A stretch of 64,000 bases of DNA from Thermoleophilia bacterium (GCA_027493445.1 JAOSKU010000001.1:2314822-2378821); one strand, 5' to 3'; counted from the first letter of the stretch, positions 35,695 to 44,853 are shown. Numbers and translations: made by a program. The notes: generated by a model from the letters alone, not told the origin.

Positions 35695-36943
35695 TCATCC
35701 GTCCATCCCCAGAGCCCGGTAGAGCTCCATCTGATCCCTAATGACGCTCCCCAACCGGCGGATGCCCTCCTGAATGCGATCCTCGGGGCTGCCGCTGAAG
35801 TTCAGGCGCATGCTGTCGGTGCCCTGGCCGTCCATGTAGAAACCGTTGCCGGCCACGAAGGCCACGTTCTCTTCGATGGCCTTGACCAGCAAGTCGGTGG
35901 TATTCACGGGCGGAGACAGCGAGGCCCACACAAAGAAGCCCCCCTCTGGCACCGTCCAGCGTGAGCCCGGAGGAAACTCGTCGGCCAGGGCGGACAGCAG
36001 GACGTCGCGCCGCGAGCGGTAGATGCCAATCAGGCGCTGGACGTATTCGCGCCAGACTCCGCTCGAGATGAACTCGTGCACGAACATCTGGTTGAGCGGG
36101 CTGGAGCAGAGATCGGTGGCCTGCTTTCCGAATGCGATCTTGGCCAGGATGGGGGCCGGCGCGGCGATCCATCCCGTCCGAATCCCCGGAGAAAGGATCT
36201 TCGAGAAAGACCCCAGATAGATTACGTTCTCGGATTGGTCGAGCGTGAAGAGCGTGGGCAGCGGTTCTCCCTGGTAGCGTAGGATGCCGTAGGGATTGTC
36301 CTCCACGATCAAGAGTTCGCGTTCGGCGGAGATCTCGACGAGCCGGTGGCGGCGCTCCAGGGATAGGGTGGTGCCTCCGGGATTGCTGAAGTTGGGCACG
36401 ATGTAGAGGAACTTGACCCGCTTCCTGTCAGCGGCCAACCGATCGAGGATGTCGGGGACGGCCTCGACGTCCAGCCCTCGCTCGTCCATGGGCAGGTGGA
36501 GCACATCCGTCTCGTATGTGCTGAAGGTAGTCAGGGCGCCCGCGTACGAGGGACCCTCGGCCAGGACCACGTCCCCCGGGTCGACGAAGGTCTTGGTCAC
36601 CAAGTCGATGGCCTGCTGCCCTCCGGTGGTGATGAGGACGTGGGCGGGGTCCACCTCCGTGCCCTCCTCCGCCATGACCTGGGCGATGTCGTCCTTCAGG
36701 AAGTCGAAGCCCTCGGTCGGCCCCGTACTGCAGCGAGAGAGCCCGCTGCTTCTCCGAGATACGCAGGTTGATGCTCTCGAAGACCTCTTGGGGGAAGCTG
36801 TCGGTGGCCGGGAGTCCCCCGGCCAGGGAGATGATCTCGGGGCGGGCGGTGAGGCTCATCAGGTCGCGCATGGCCGAGGAACGCATGACCCGCGTGCGGG
36901 ACGCGTAGCGGCCTTCATACTTGTCGAGCTTGCGGTGCGTCAA
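35695..36943 (-). CDS. PLP-dependent aminotransferase (MocR/LysN-like class I), one-base frameshift
   Basis: With one base removed at the C4 run 36721-36724, the frames join as LQYG-PTEGFDFLKDD and give 415 residues. Conserved features: the PLP-binding ITTGGQQAIDLV, YIVPNFSNPGG, VEDNPYGILRY, and the Schiff-base Lys in LGSFSKILSPGIRTGW. Closest types by eye are 2-aminoadipate/aromatic amino acid transaminases. TTG start at 36943 with no ribosome site but a TATACT box 10 bases upstream, so the mRNA may be leaderless. It forms an operon with ddl. Confidence 0.88.
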
Positions 36944-36952
36944 AGTCGGGTC

Positions 36953-36982
36953 AGTATACGGGCGGGAATGCAGGCGTTACAA
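36953..36982 (-). promoter_or_regulatory. Probable sigma-70 promoter of the aminotransferase-ddl operon
   Basis: Minus strand: TTGTAA (36977-36982), 18 bases, TATACT (36953-36958). The predicted start of transcription falls within about 0-4 bases of the TTG codon at 36943, which would make a leaderless message. By eye only. Confidence 0.45.
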
Positions 36983-37064
36983 CTGGCCGCCCGCGATTCG
37001 CGCCCATGCCGCGCGGGTATGTGTTAGTAGCATTAGCGACAAACGTCATCCGGGGGCATAGACC

Positions 37065-37445
37065 ATGCTCAGCAAGACCGCAATCAGCCCCACCATCCCG
37101 GTGGACGACCTCGACCGTGCCGGCCACTTCTACGAGGACAAGCTCGGCCTGGACCGCGACCAGCGTTACCCCAACATGCCTGACGGCATCCTTTACCGCG
37201 TGGGCGAAGCAGACCTCTTCATCTACAAGACGGCCGCCAAGCGCGGGGAGAACACGGCCGCCTCCTTCTGGGTCGACGACCTGGAAACGGAGATGCGGGC
37301 CCTACGCGACCACGGCGTTAGCTTCGAGGACTACGATCTCCCCGGTCTGAAAACCGAGGAAGGGATCGCCGAGGTTGACGGCGTCAAGTCGGCGTGGTTC
37401 AAGGACTCCGAGGGCAACATCCTGGCCTTGACCCAGCTGAGGTAG
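37065..37445 (+). CDS. Glyoxalase/bleomycin-resistance (VOC) superfamily protein
   Basis: 126 residues, two beta-alpha-beta-beta-beta modules of the VOC fold: SPTIPVDDLDRAGHFYEDKLGL, LYRVGEADLFIYKT, TAASFWVDDLETEMRALRDHGV, and SAWFKDSEGNILALTQ with the C-terminal metal-type Glu. Could be a dioxygenase, isomerase or resistance protein; substrate unknown. Single gene with its own terminator. Confidence 0.88.
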   Translation: MLSKTAISPTIPVDDLDRAGHFYEDKLGLDRDQRYPNMPDGILYRVGEADLFIYKTAAKRGENTAASFWVDDLETEMRALRDHGVSFEDYDLPGLKTEEGIAEVDGVKSAWFKDSEGNILALTQLR

Positions 37446-37463
37446 CGCCGCAGCGAGAGTTCG

Positions 37464-37498
37464 AGAGGCCCCGGCCGGCGAAGCCGGCCGGGGCCTCT
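37464..37498 (+). terminator. 16-bp perfect terminator hairpin after the VOC gene
   Basis: 37464-37479 and 37483-37498 are perfectly complementary with a GAA loop, 18 bases after the stop codon. Short pyrimidine tail only. Confidence 0.75.
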
Positions 37499-37550
37499 CC
37501 GCGCGGGAGCTCGCGGCTCCTCTCGGGGCCCGTGCTAAACTCGCCTGCGC

Positions 37551-38156
37551 ATGGACGCGCTCTTCGACAGCATCGTGGCCCTGGTCAGCATGGGGGCCGG
37601 CCTCGCCACCCTTTCCGGTCTGCGCGCCTTCCTCCCCCTCGGCTTCGTGGGGCTGGTCACCCACTACGACCTGTTTGCCGCCTTCGACCTCCGGGGCACC
37701 CCGTTCTCGGTGCTCGAGAACCCTTGGGTCGTATCTATTCTGCTGATCCTGGCCGTGCTCGAGATCGCGACGGACAAGGTCCCCCTGATCGACACGGTGC
37801 AGGATGTGGTCGCGACCCCCCTGCGCATCGTGGCGGGCGCCATCATCTTCGGGGCCGCCCTGGCCCAGCAGGATGCGGTCGTGTTGGCTGCCGGCGTGGT
37901 GGCAGGGGGAGCGCTGGCCGGCACCACTCACGCCGCCAAGGGCGCCCTGCGCCCGAGCGCTACCGTGGTCACCGGGGGAGCGGCCAACCCCTTCATCAGC
38001 TTCTTCGAGGATGTGGTCGCGGGACTGGGGAGCCTCCTTCTGATCCTGCTGCCCGTGCTCGGCATCTTGCTCGTCCTTTTCGTGGTTTACTTCATCTACC
38101 GGGTTCGCAAGCGCCGCCGGCGCAAATACAAGGGGCTGCGTATCCTCAAGGAGTAA
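37551..38156 (+). CDS. DUF4126-family membrane protein
   Basis: 201 residues with about five hydrophobic segments. Starts MDALFDSIVALVSMGAGLATLSGLRAFLPL; the central loop LEIATDKVPLIDTVQDVVATPLRIVAG and THAAKGALRPSATVVTGGAANPFISFFED are typical of the DUF4126 family. Ends in a basic cytosolic tail (RVRKRRRRKYKG). Function unknown; upstream of pcm and acyP on the same strand. Confidence 0.85.
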   Translation: MDALFDSIVALVSMGAGLATLSGLRAFLPLGFVGLVTHYDLFAAFDLRGTPFSVLENPWVVSILLILAVLEIATDKVPLIDTVQDVVATPLRIVAGAIIFGAALAQQDAVVLAAGVVAGGALAGTTHAAKGALRPSATVVTGGAANPFISFFEDVVAGLGSLLLILLPVLGILLVLFVVYFIYRVRKRRRRKYKGLRILKE

Positions 38157-38199
38157 GCCCGGCGCCTGCGGCCTCGAGAGCTCGGGGGATGTGACGGGC

Positions 38200-38877
38200 A
38201 TGGCTCCTGCCGAACTCGAAGAGAGGGACTTCGCCCATCTGCGCCACCAGATGGTAGAGTTCCAGCTGCGCCGCCGCGGCATCGCCGACCCGAAAGTGCT
38301 CCGGGCCATGGAATGTGTGCCCCGGCACCGCTTCGTTAGCGAACGGGTACGGTGGGCCGCCTACGATGACGAGCCTCTCCCCATTGGCCTGGGCCAAACC
38401 ATTTCTCAACCCTACATCGTGGCCCGCATGACCGAGCTCCTCCAGATCGGCGAAGCGAGCCGGGTGCTGGAGATTGGGACGGGATCAGGCTACCAAGCGG
38501 CCGTGCTCGCAGAGATCGCTCGCGAAGTGTGGAGCATCGAGAGGCACGTCGAGCTGGCCGTCGGGGCTCGAGAGATCCTTCGAGGTCTGGGCTATGAAAC
38601 CGTCCATGTGGTCTCCGGCGACGGTACTCTGGGGTTGCCCGAGCACGCACCTTACGACGGCATCCTCGTCGCGGCCGCGGCCCCCGTCGTTCCCGCCCCT
38701 TTGCCGGAGCAGCTGGCCGACGGGGGTCGGCTGGTGATCCCGGTGGGCGACGCCTTCAGCCAGCTCCTGCGGATCGTCATCCGTACTGGTGGTACCTTCC
38801 GGGAACGAGATCTTCTTGGCGTGCGCTTCGTCCCCCTGGTCGGAGAGAAGGGCTACCCTTCGGAGGAGGGACGGTGA
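38200..38877 (+). CDS. pcm: Protein-L-isoaspartate O-methyltransferase
   Basis: Repairs isoaspartyl damage in proteins. 225 residues from the ATG at 38200 (GGGGGA about 10 bases upstream; an in-frame GTG at 38191 is also possible). Motifs: VPRHRFVSERVRWAAYDDEPLPIGLGQTIS, the SAM-binding VLEIGTGSGYQAAVLA and the later LADGGRLVIPVG. The stop overlaps the acyP start. Confidence 0.94.
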   Translation: MAPAELEERDFAHLRHQMVEFQLRRRGIADPKVLRAMECVPRHRFVSERVRWAAYDDEPLPIGLGQTISQPYIVARMTELLQIGEASRVLEIGTGSGYQAAVLAEIAREVWSIERHVELAVGAREILRGLGYETVHVVSGDGTLGLPEHAPYDGILVAAAAPVVPAPLPEQLADGGRLVIPVGDAFSQLLRIVIRTGGTFRERDLLGVRFVPLVGEKGYPSEEGR

Positions 38878-39173
38878 TGACCCTCGACCCGCGGGGAACA
38901 CCGGTGCGCCGGGTCCACGTTCTGGTGGAGGGTCGCGTGCAGGGCGTCTGGTTCCGCGACTCCGCGCGCCAAGAAGCCCAACGGCTGGGCGTCTCCGGCT
39001 GGGTGCGCAACCTGCCCGACGGGCGGGTGGAAGCGGCCTACGAAGGTCCGGTCGCCGAGGTCAACCGCCTGCTCGAATGGACCAGACACGGCCCCGAACA
39101 CGCCGTGGTCACCGGTGTCGATACCCGGGAGGAAGCTCCCCGTGGCGAGCGGGGCTTCCACATCACCGGTTGA
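38874..39173 (+). CDS. acyP: Acylphosphatase
   Basis: 99 residues. VRRVHVLVEGRVQGVWFRDSARQEAQRLG contains the phosphate loop (GRVQGVWFR with catalytic Arg), and GWVRNLPDGRVEAAYEG the catalytic Asn. Hydrolyses acyl phosphates in the cytosol. Starts at GTG 38874 or the ATG at 38877, both in the overlap with pcm. Confidence 0.95.
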   Translation: MMTLDPRGTPVRRVHVLVEGRVQGVWFRDSARQEAQRLGVSGWVRNLPDGRVEAAYEGPVAEVNRLLEWTRHGPEHAVVTGVDTREEAPRGERGFHITG

Positions 39174-39202
39174 AGGCCCGCTCGTTCAAGCACACGGACT
39201 CC

Positions 39203-40414
39203 CTACTGCGGCCGGTCACCCAAGGTCACCTGCACCGTCTCCTCTGTACCATCGCGGTCGAGGGTCACCGAGACGGCGTCGCCGGGCTTGTGCCGCCGCA
39301 GCAGCTTGGCCAGGTCGGAGTCAGACTTGATGTCGTTCCCGTCGATCTCGATGATGATGTCGCCCTGCCGCAGACCAGCTTGAGCCGCAGGCGTGTCCGG
39401 ATCGACCGAGGCCACCAGCACGCCCGAGGAACGGGAGAGCGAGAACTGCTGCTGCAGCGCTTGGGTCACCGGTGTGTAGCGAATGCCCAGGTAGGCATGA
39501 GTCACACGACCGGTGTCGATGATCTGCCGGGCCACGTCAGTCGCCACGTCGGCCGGAATAGCGAAGCCTACATTCTGCGCACCTGTCTGCCCGGGCGGCA
39601 GGTAGGCCACATTGATGCCGATAACCCGGCCGCGCGCATCTACCAGCGCACCGCCCGAGTTGCCCGGGCTAATGGCCGCGTCTGTCTGAATGAGATCTAC
39701 CAGGGCCAGACCTTCCGGGCCGATGGCGTCACGGATGTCTCGGCTGACGCCGCTGACGATGCCCAGGGTGACCGAGTTCTCGTAACCCAGGGGGCTCCCG
39801 ATGGCAATGGCATATTCGCCGATCTTGACCTCATTGAAATCCTGCAGGAAGGTCGCAGCGGGCAGTCCTGTCTTCTCCACCTTGATGACAGCCAGATCGG
39901 TCAGGGGATCACGGCCCACCACGCGCGCGGGCAGCTCTTCGCCCGTTGCGAGGGTCACTGTGATCGAGTCGAACTGGATCTCACCCGACTGGGTCTGCTC
40001 GGCCACCACGTGGTTGTTGGTGATGATCATGCCGTCAGACGAGAAGATGACCCCCGAGCCTTCGCCGCCAACCGTTTGGTCGCCGAAAGGACCCGGCACC
40101 GTGCCTTTCACCTGCACGTTGACAACGCTCGGCGCCACATCGGAGGCGACCAGCTCGGCCGGACTGACCAGATCGGAGTCGGCGAAGCCCGCTGTTCCTC
40201 CGCCAGAGGTCGTGGTCGTCTCGGTGGTCGTGGTAACACTTCCGCCGGCGCCGGTAGTGGTCGTCTGACCCGAACTCTCCAGGTCCGCGCACCCCACCAG
40301 CAGCGCTAAGCCGAGAACCAGCACAGCGGCCATCAGCCCCAGGTACACGCCGCCATGAACGCGGGCCCGGCGCCACCGGCGCCGCCACCCGCTCTTCGAT
40401 CCGGACTCATTCAT
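39203..40414 (-). CDS. HtrA/DegP-like membrane-anchored serine protease with PDZ domain
   Basis: 403 residues from the ATG at 40414. N-terminal basic segment and hydrophobic helix (YLGLMAAVLVLGLALLVGC), with a Cys that could be lipidated; a Thr/Ser/Gly linker; trypsin-like domain with His in TNNHVV, Asp in DPLTDLAVIKV, and Ser in DAAISPGNSGGALVD; then one PDZ domain (SGVLVASVDPDTPAAQAGLRQGDII). Likely extracytoplasmic protein quality control. Starts divergently from no gene; 230 bp of non-coding DNA separate it from the deacetylase. Confidence 0.94.
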   Translation of the reverse strand: MNESGSKSGWRRRWRRARVHGGVYLGLMAAVLVLGLALLVGCADLESSGQTTTTGAGGSVTTTTETTTTSGGGTAGFADSDLVSPAELVASDVAPSVVNVQVKGTVPGPFGDQTVGGEGSGVIFSSDGMIITNNHVVAEQTQSGEIQFDSITVTLATGEELPARVVGRDPLTDLAVIKVEKTGLPAATFLQDFNEVKIGEYAIAIGSPLGYENSVTLGIVSGVSRDIRDAIGPEGLALVDLIQTDAAISPGNSGGALVDARGRVIGINVAYLPPGQTGAQNVGFAIPADVATDVARQIIDTGRVTHAYLGIRYTPVTQALQQQFSLSRSSGVLVASVDPDTPAAQAGLRQGDIIIEIDGNDIKSDSDLAKLLRRHKPGDAVSVTLDRDGTEETVQVTLGDRPQ

Positions 40415-40664
40415 GGACTCCACACTCCTCACATACTCCCGCCGCTCCGGCGGTCCTCACACTCAACGTCTGCCGGTAACTTGTCTTCCCTGTCCGGACG
40501 AGACGCATTCTGCTCCTCCAGACCGCGACGAAGGCGGTCCGTTGAACCCAACGAGGGGCCCACACATGGAACATACCCTCCCAGGGTTAACCAACAGCAA
40601 TGAGTGTGTGAAAGAAGTGTGAGCACCCTGCCCGACTTGTGTGCGGTCCTGGCGAAGGCTGCCT

Positions 40665-42188
40665 TCAGCCGGCGACCACCGTCGTGGTGGTCGTGGTCGG
40701 CGGCACTATCTTCGGTTCGGTGGTCGTGGTGGTGGACGAGGTGGGCGCGGGCAGGGTTGTGGAGGTGATGGTAGGCAGGGTTGTGGAGGTGGTGGACATC
40801 GCTGTGGTCGTCGTGGTGATCGGCGGCGCTTGGTAGGGCGGCAGATCGAGGAAACGCGTCATCACCAGGGCCACATGCGCTCGCTGCGCCGATGACCAGG
40901 GGTCGAAGAGCCCGTTCGAATAGCCCTGAACAAGGCCCAACCCGGCAACAAAGTCAAGGTCGGCGGCGGCATAGTCGGGCGCATCGGGATACAGCCCGGC
41001 AACAGGACCCAGGGCCATCGGATACCCCTTGATCTCCCGGGCCATCCGCGCCAAGACCTGGGCAATCTGCACCCGGGTGACCGGGGCGTTTGGATCGAAC
41101 ACGGTGCTCGTCCGCCCGGAGAGCATGCCGGCGGCTACCGATTCCTCCACATAGTCGAACGGGTAGGAGAAGGCGATTCCTTTGGAATCGAAGAGCAGGG
41201 GAACGTCAGAGAACGTCGGCGACCCCCTGGTTTCCAGCTCGGGAGTGTGTACGTCGGCCACCAGCACGGCCACCTTGGCCAGCTGCGCACGGGTCATGTG
41301 GTCAGCCGGTCCGAACGCGTCCTGGCTGTATCCGCTCATGAAACGGTCGTTGACCATCCGTAGCACCGCCTGGCCCGAGGCGGTCCCCTCCACCACGTCG
41401 CGGAACCGGCGCCCCCCTTCGAGGAGCTTCGACACCGTCACCAACTCGTAGCCCCGCCTTCTCAGCTCCGTGATGATTCCGGGGAGGGCTTCGGCCGTGT
41501 GGGGAGCCGACATGTGCATCAGGACGATAGCCCCGTTATGAGCTTCACGAAGCACGTGATTGCGGATCGTCTCGGCGGACAGGCCTTTCCAATCCGACGA
41601 GTCGACGTCCCACAGGACGACGAACTCGAAGCCCCTGGCCCCGGCCGCCTCGGTGACCGCGCCGTTGACGTGCCCGAACGGAGGGCGCAGGAGAGGAGCT
41701 GCAGCCTTCCCGGTCATCTCCTCGAAGAATGTCGTTCCGCCACCCACCTCCGCCACGAGTGACGCCCAGGGGAGCGCGTCCAGGGAGGCGTGGGTCATGG
41801 AGTGGTCGCCCACCTCGAACCCTCCACTGGCGATGGCCTGGGTGATGTCCTGGTAACCGGTGACGTAGTTCCCTACCACGAACATGGTGGCCGGGACGTC
41901 ATAGGCCTCGAGCACGGCGATGGTGGCCAAGGATCGCGACGGATAGAAGTTGTCGTCGAAGGTGAGGGCGATGCGCGGCAGGTTCGAGGGTCCGTGGGTC
42001 ACCACCGCGGCCGGCCTGCTGGCCTCCGCGGCGTCGACGCGGGCCGAGGCAATGCTCACGGCCAGCACGCCGACGACGAGCGACGCTCCCACGACCCGAA
42101 GCCATGAGCGACCGGGCCGCGCCGGACGGCGAGACGCGGCCTCCTCGGTCGCGCCCGCAGCAGGCGCGAGAGGGCCGGATAGATCCAC
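40665..42188 (-). CDS. Exported polysaccharide deacetylase with SLH repeats and Thr-rich tail
   Basis: 507 residues if started at the GTG 42188, chosen because AGGGGG is 6 bases upstream; in-frame ATG 42194 and GTG 42212 are alternatives. A signal anchor (VVGASLVVGVLAVSIASA) precedes a NodB-type deacetylase domain: RIALTFDDNFYPS, GDHSMTHASLD, LRPPFGHVN, IVLMHMSAPHTAEALPGII. Then come SLH-like repeats (YSQDAFGPADHMTRAQLAKV; DPNAPVTRVQIAQVLARM; YSNGLFDPWSSAQRAHVALV) and a Thr/Pro tail. Probably modifies wall polysaccharide or peptidoglycan at the cell surface. Confidence 0.9.
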   Translation of the reverse strand: MDLSGPLAPAAGATEEAASRRPARPGRSWLRVVGASLVVGVLAVSIASARVDAAEASRPAAVVTHGPSNLPRIALTFDDNFYPSRSLATIAVLEAYDVPATMFVVGNYVTGYQDITQAIASGGFEVGDHSMTHASLDALPWASLVAEVGGGTTFFEEMTGKAAAPLLRPPFGHVNGAVTEAAGARGFEFVVLWDVDSSDWKGLSAETIRNHVLREAHNGAIVLMHMSAPHTAEALPGIITELRRRGYELVTVSKLLEGGRRFRDVVEGTASGQAVLRMVNDRFMSGYSQDAFGPADHMTRAQLAKVAVLVADVHTPELETRGSPTFSDVPLLFDSKGIAFSYPFDYVEESVAAGMLSGRTSTVFDPNAPVTRVQIAQVLARMAREIKGYPMALGPVAGLYPDAPDYAAADLDFVAGLGLVQGYSNGLFDPWSSAQRAHVALVMTRFLDLPPYQAPPITTTTTAMSTTSTTLPTITSTTLPAPTSSTTTTTEPKIVPPTTTTTTVVAG

Positions 42189-42231
42189 AGACATCCCCCT
42201 TCGAGGCGGCACCAGGACGGGCGCTTTCAGA

Positions 42232-43059
42232 CTAGAACGCGGCCAGTAGAAGCACTACGCATCCCACTGCGAAGGTGTACACCGCGAACGCCCGCAGTCG
42301 GTGTTTGCGCAGATAGCGCAGCAGGCAGTGGACGGCCAGCACCCCCGAAACCAATCCCGCCAGCGCGCCCGCCACGTAGGCGGGCGCATCGCCGCCCTGG
42401 AAGCCCGCCGCCAGGTCCCCCAGGCTCATGAGCCCAGCCCCCAGAATCACCGGCACGCTCAGCAGGAACGAGAAGCGAGCTGCCGCTTCGCGTGACAGGC
42501 CAAGGTACACCCCACCCGAGATGGTCGAGCCCGAGCGGCTCAGACCAGGCGCGATGGCAAGAGCCTGGAACAAGCCGACGATGAGGACATCGACCAACCC
42601 CATATCGCCGACCTCGCGCCTGGGGGCGACCGCCCGGTCGGCGAGGAAGTCGGCCGCCGTAAGGAGACCCGCCGTCAGAAGGAGAAAGGCGCCCACTGCG
42701 GCGGTGCTGTCGAACAGGGAAATGAAGAAGTCTTCCAGGAGCACTCCGGCCAGCCCCGCCGGCACCGTGCCCACGATCAACCACAAAGTCAGCCGGCGCC
42801 AGCCCTTCACCTCGCCGGCTTGGAGGCGGCCGGGAGCGACGAACGACACGAACATGGCGCGGATGTCTCGGGCGAAGTATCCGGCCACCGCGACCACCGT
42901 GGCCAGGTGTAGGAGGACGTCAAATGCCAGCAGAGTGGGCGACTCGGTGAGGGAAAGGAACTCGTTCTGCACGAGCACCAGGTGCCCGGAGCTCGAGACC
43001 GGCAGGAACTCGGTGAGCCCCTGGACGACCCCGAGGATGATCGCCTGAAGGATGGTCAC
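42232..43059 (-). CDS. uppP: Undecaprenyl-diphosphatase
   Basis: Recycles undecaprenyl pyrophosphate at the membrane. 275 residues from the GTG at 43059 (GGGAGGG upstream). Family motifs LQAIILGVVQGLTEFLPVSSSGHLVL, and the second ALAIAPGLSRSGSTISGGVYLGLSREAAARFSFLLSVP, are intact, with about eight membrane helices. Lies 43 bases upstream of the deacetylase gene on the same strand, so both may be co-transcribed wall genes. Confidence 0.96.
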   Translation of the reverse strand: MTILQAIILGVVQGLTEFLPVSSSGHLVLVQNEFLSLTESPTLLAFDVLLHLATVVAVAGYFARDIRAMFVSFVAPGRLQAGEVKGWRRLTLWLIVGTVPAGLAGVLLEDFFISLFDSTAAVGAFLLLTAGLLTAADFLADRAVAPRREVGDMGLVDVLIVGLFQALAIAPGLSRSGSTISGGVYLGLSREAAARFSFLLSVPVILGAGLMSLGDLAAGFQGGDAPAYVAGALAGLVSGVLAVHCLLRYLRKHRLRAFAVYTFAVGCVVLLLAAF

Positions 43060-43229
43060 GGCCGGCGGTCCCTCCCCCCTCCCCACACGCCCGGTTGCCA
43101 AACGGCATCGGGGGCACGATACTCTCAGCAAACGTGAGGCCCCGGGCCACACGCCGCCGCGACGGAACACCTCCCGAAGGCGCTGCCTTCACGCGGTCAG
43201 ACGGCAGAATACAGCAGAAAGGAAGCATA

Positions 43230-43925
43230 GTGAAGCTGACCTACCACGGCCACGCTGCTTGGGAGATCGAAACGAGCGGAGCACGCCTCTGGATCGACCC
43301 CTTCCTCAGCGGCAACCCCATGGCGGACCTTTCACCCGACCAAGTGGAGGCCGACTTCGTGGTCCTCTCGCACGCCCACGGCGACCACCTGGGCGACACC
43401 GAGGTCATCGCGTCCAGGACGGGAGCCACGGTCATCGCCATGAACGAGCTGGCCCAGTACCTGGCCGGGCGCGGCCTCGTCACCGAGGCTTTGCAGCTGG
43501 GGGGCGGGCAGACTTTCGCCTTCGGGCGGGCCAAGCTGGTGCCGGCCCTGCATTCATCCTCCGTGGACGGCCGGTACATGGGCACCGAGGCGGGCATCCT
43601 GCTGCGAGACACGGAAGGCACCGTGCTCTACCACGCCGGGGATACCGGTCTCTTCTCCGACATGGCGCTCATCGGCCGCGCGGGGCTGGACGCCGCCCTC
43701 TTGCCCATCGGCGACAAGTATACGATGGGACCAGAAGACGCAGCCGCGGCCGTGGAGATGCTCCAGCCCCGGCTGGCGATCCCCATGCACTACGACACGT
43801 TCGAGCCCATCCGCCAGGACCCCCACGCCTGGAAGCGGATGGTGGAGTCTCGCTGCGGGGTGCCGGTCTTGGTGCTGAAGGCGGGGGAGTCCTGCCAGCT
43901 GGCCGCCGGAAAGGGAGCCGTCTAG
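43230..43925 (+). CDS. Metal-dependent hydrolase, UPF0173 metallo-beta-lactamase family
   Basis: 231 residues from the GTG at 43230 (AAAGGAAG upstream). MBL-fold metal ligands: LSHAHGDHLGD, VPALHSSS, LYHAGDTGLFSDM and IPMHYDTFEPI. N-terminus MKLTYHGHAAWEIETSG-like is typical of UPF0173 proteins, whose substrate is unknown. Divergent from uppP; followed by a dispersed repeat. Confidence 0.92.
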   Translation: MKLTYHGHAAWEIETSGARLWIDPFLSGNPMADLSPDQVEADFVVLSHAHGDHLGDTEVIASRTGATVIAMNELAQYLAGRGLVTEALQLGGGQTFAFGRAKLVPALHSSSVDGRYMGTEAGILLRDTEGTVLYHAGDTGLFSDMALIGRAGLDAALLPIGDKYTMGPEDAAAAVEMLQPRLAIPMHYDTFEPIRQDPHAWKRMVESRCGVPVLVLKAGESCQLAAGKGAV

Positions 43926-43934
43926 CCGAGCGAC

Positions 43935-44160
43935 CTCGCTCGTTTCAGGTCGAAGCCCCGGCCGGCGCGGCCGCACTGGGCGGCCTGGTGCCAGGTCCTC
44001 GGTCGCGCCCGTAGCTCCGCTACGCCCGCTCCCTGCGTCCTTGCCTCGCCCGCGCCCATCGCGGCCTGACCGCGAAGCGTCATTGTGCAACGAGCTCTGG
44101 CCTCTCGCACTCGCCCATCGCGCTCTGGCGGCGAAGCGTCATTCTTCAACAGCCTGCTAG
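43935..44160. repeat. Dispersed intergenic repeat (copy 6)
   Basis: From about the end of the hydrolase gene to the bioY stop codon. Central GTAGCTCCGCTACG hairpin near 44011, one extra inner unit (GCGAAGCGTCATTGTGCAACGAG), and the right end GCGTCATTCTTCAACAGCCTGCTAG, identical to that of copy 5. The terminal TAG is the bioY stop codon on the minus strand. Confidence 0.87.
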
Positions 44161-44786
44161 CGAAGCCCTTGTGACACCAGGGCGCGGTCGACCGCCCGCA
44201 CGAGGACCACGGCCAGAGCGGCCTTGATGGTGTCGCTCAGCAGGTAGGGGACCATGCCGGCTGTCAGGGCCGCCTTGAGGCCCATCCCCGTCACAAGCGC
44301 CAGCCAGGGCACTCCTATCAGGTAGATGACGACGCTGGCCAAGAGGGCACCCACCGCCAAGTGCAGCACGGCGGACGCCTTCCCCCGCGCGCGTCGCCCC
44401 CGCAAGCGCTGGCCTCTTGCGCCGCGCCTGGCGATGTCACCGGCCCAACCCATGATGAAGGCCGCCCCCACAAAACCGACGAGGTAACCGCCGGTGGGAC
44501 CGAGCAACACCCCGGGACCGCTGTGCCCGCCCGCAAAGATCGGCGCCCCCACTAGGCCCGCCAAAATGTACACCGCCAGGGTGATCGGCCCTAGCTTCCG
44601 CCCGAGCAGGCCCCCGGCCACCAGCACACCCAGAGTCTGGAGAGTGAACGGAACGGGATAGAGGGGCAGTGACACCCAAGCACAGACGGCCACCAGAGCC
44701 GCCATGACACCACACAGAGCCAAGCTCGCCACCCTCGACCGGCCAATGGCCGGGCTCTCCGCTTGGCCTACCATCCCTTCCGCCAT
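44157..44786 (-). CDS. bioY: Biotin transporter BioY (ECF S component)
   Basis: 209 residues, six membrane segments; VPFTLQTLGVLVAGGLLG and GPTGGYLVGFVGAAFIMGW are BioY signatures. Takes up biotin alone or with ECF ATPases, which are not nearby. It is transcribed together with or next to birA (108 bp gap) and has its own promoter at 44825-44853. The stop codon TAG belongs to the end of the neighbouring repeat. Confidence 0.93.
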   Translation of the reverse strand: MAEGMVGQAESPAIGRSRVASLALCGVMAALVAVCAWVSLPLYPVPFTLQTLGVLVAGGLLGRKLGPITLAVYILAGLVGAPIFAGGHSGPGVLLGPTGGYLVGFVGAAFIMGWAGDIARRGARGQRLRGRRARGKASAVLHLAVGALLASVVIYLIGVPWLALVTGMGLKAALTAGMVPYLLSDTIKAALAVVLVRAVDRALVSQGLR

Positions 44787-44824
44787 GTCAACCCCTCGCT
44801 AGATCGTGGTTTACATCAGCGAGG

Positions 44825-44853
44825 ACTGTACCGTGTACGGACGCCGCTGTCAA
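44825..44853 (-). promoter_or_regulatory. Strong sigma-70-type promoter of bioY with inverted repeat at the start site
   Basis: Minus strand TTGACA (44848-44853), 17 bases, TACAGT (44825-44830): a near-consensus promoter. Just downstream, GGTACA and TGTAAACC form an inverted repeat with an 11-base centre spanning the -10 and the expected start, so a repressor could block it. The half-sites resemble those of BirA operators but in inside-out order, so BirA binding is only a possibility. Confidence 0.65.

Noticed and set aside
44800..44853. Classical BirA operator at bioY
   Set aside because: The half-sites are in the opposite order to the known TGTAAACC...GGTTTACA arrangement, so I only call an inverted repeat.
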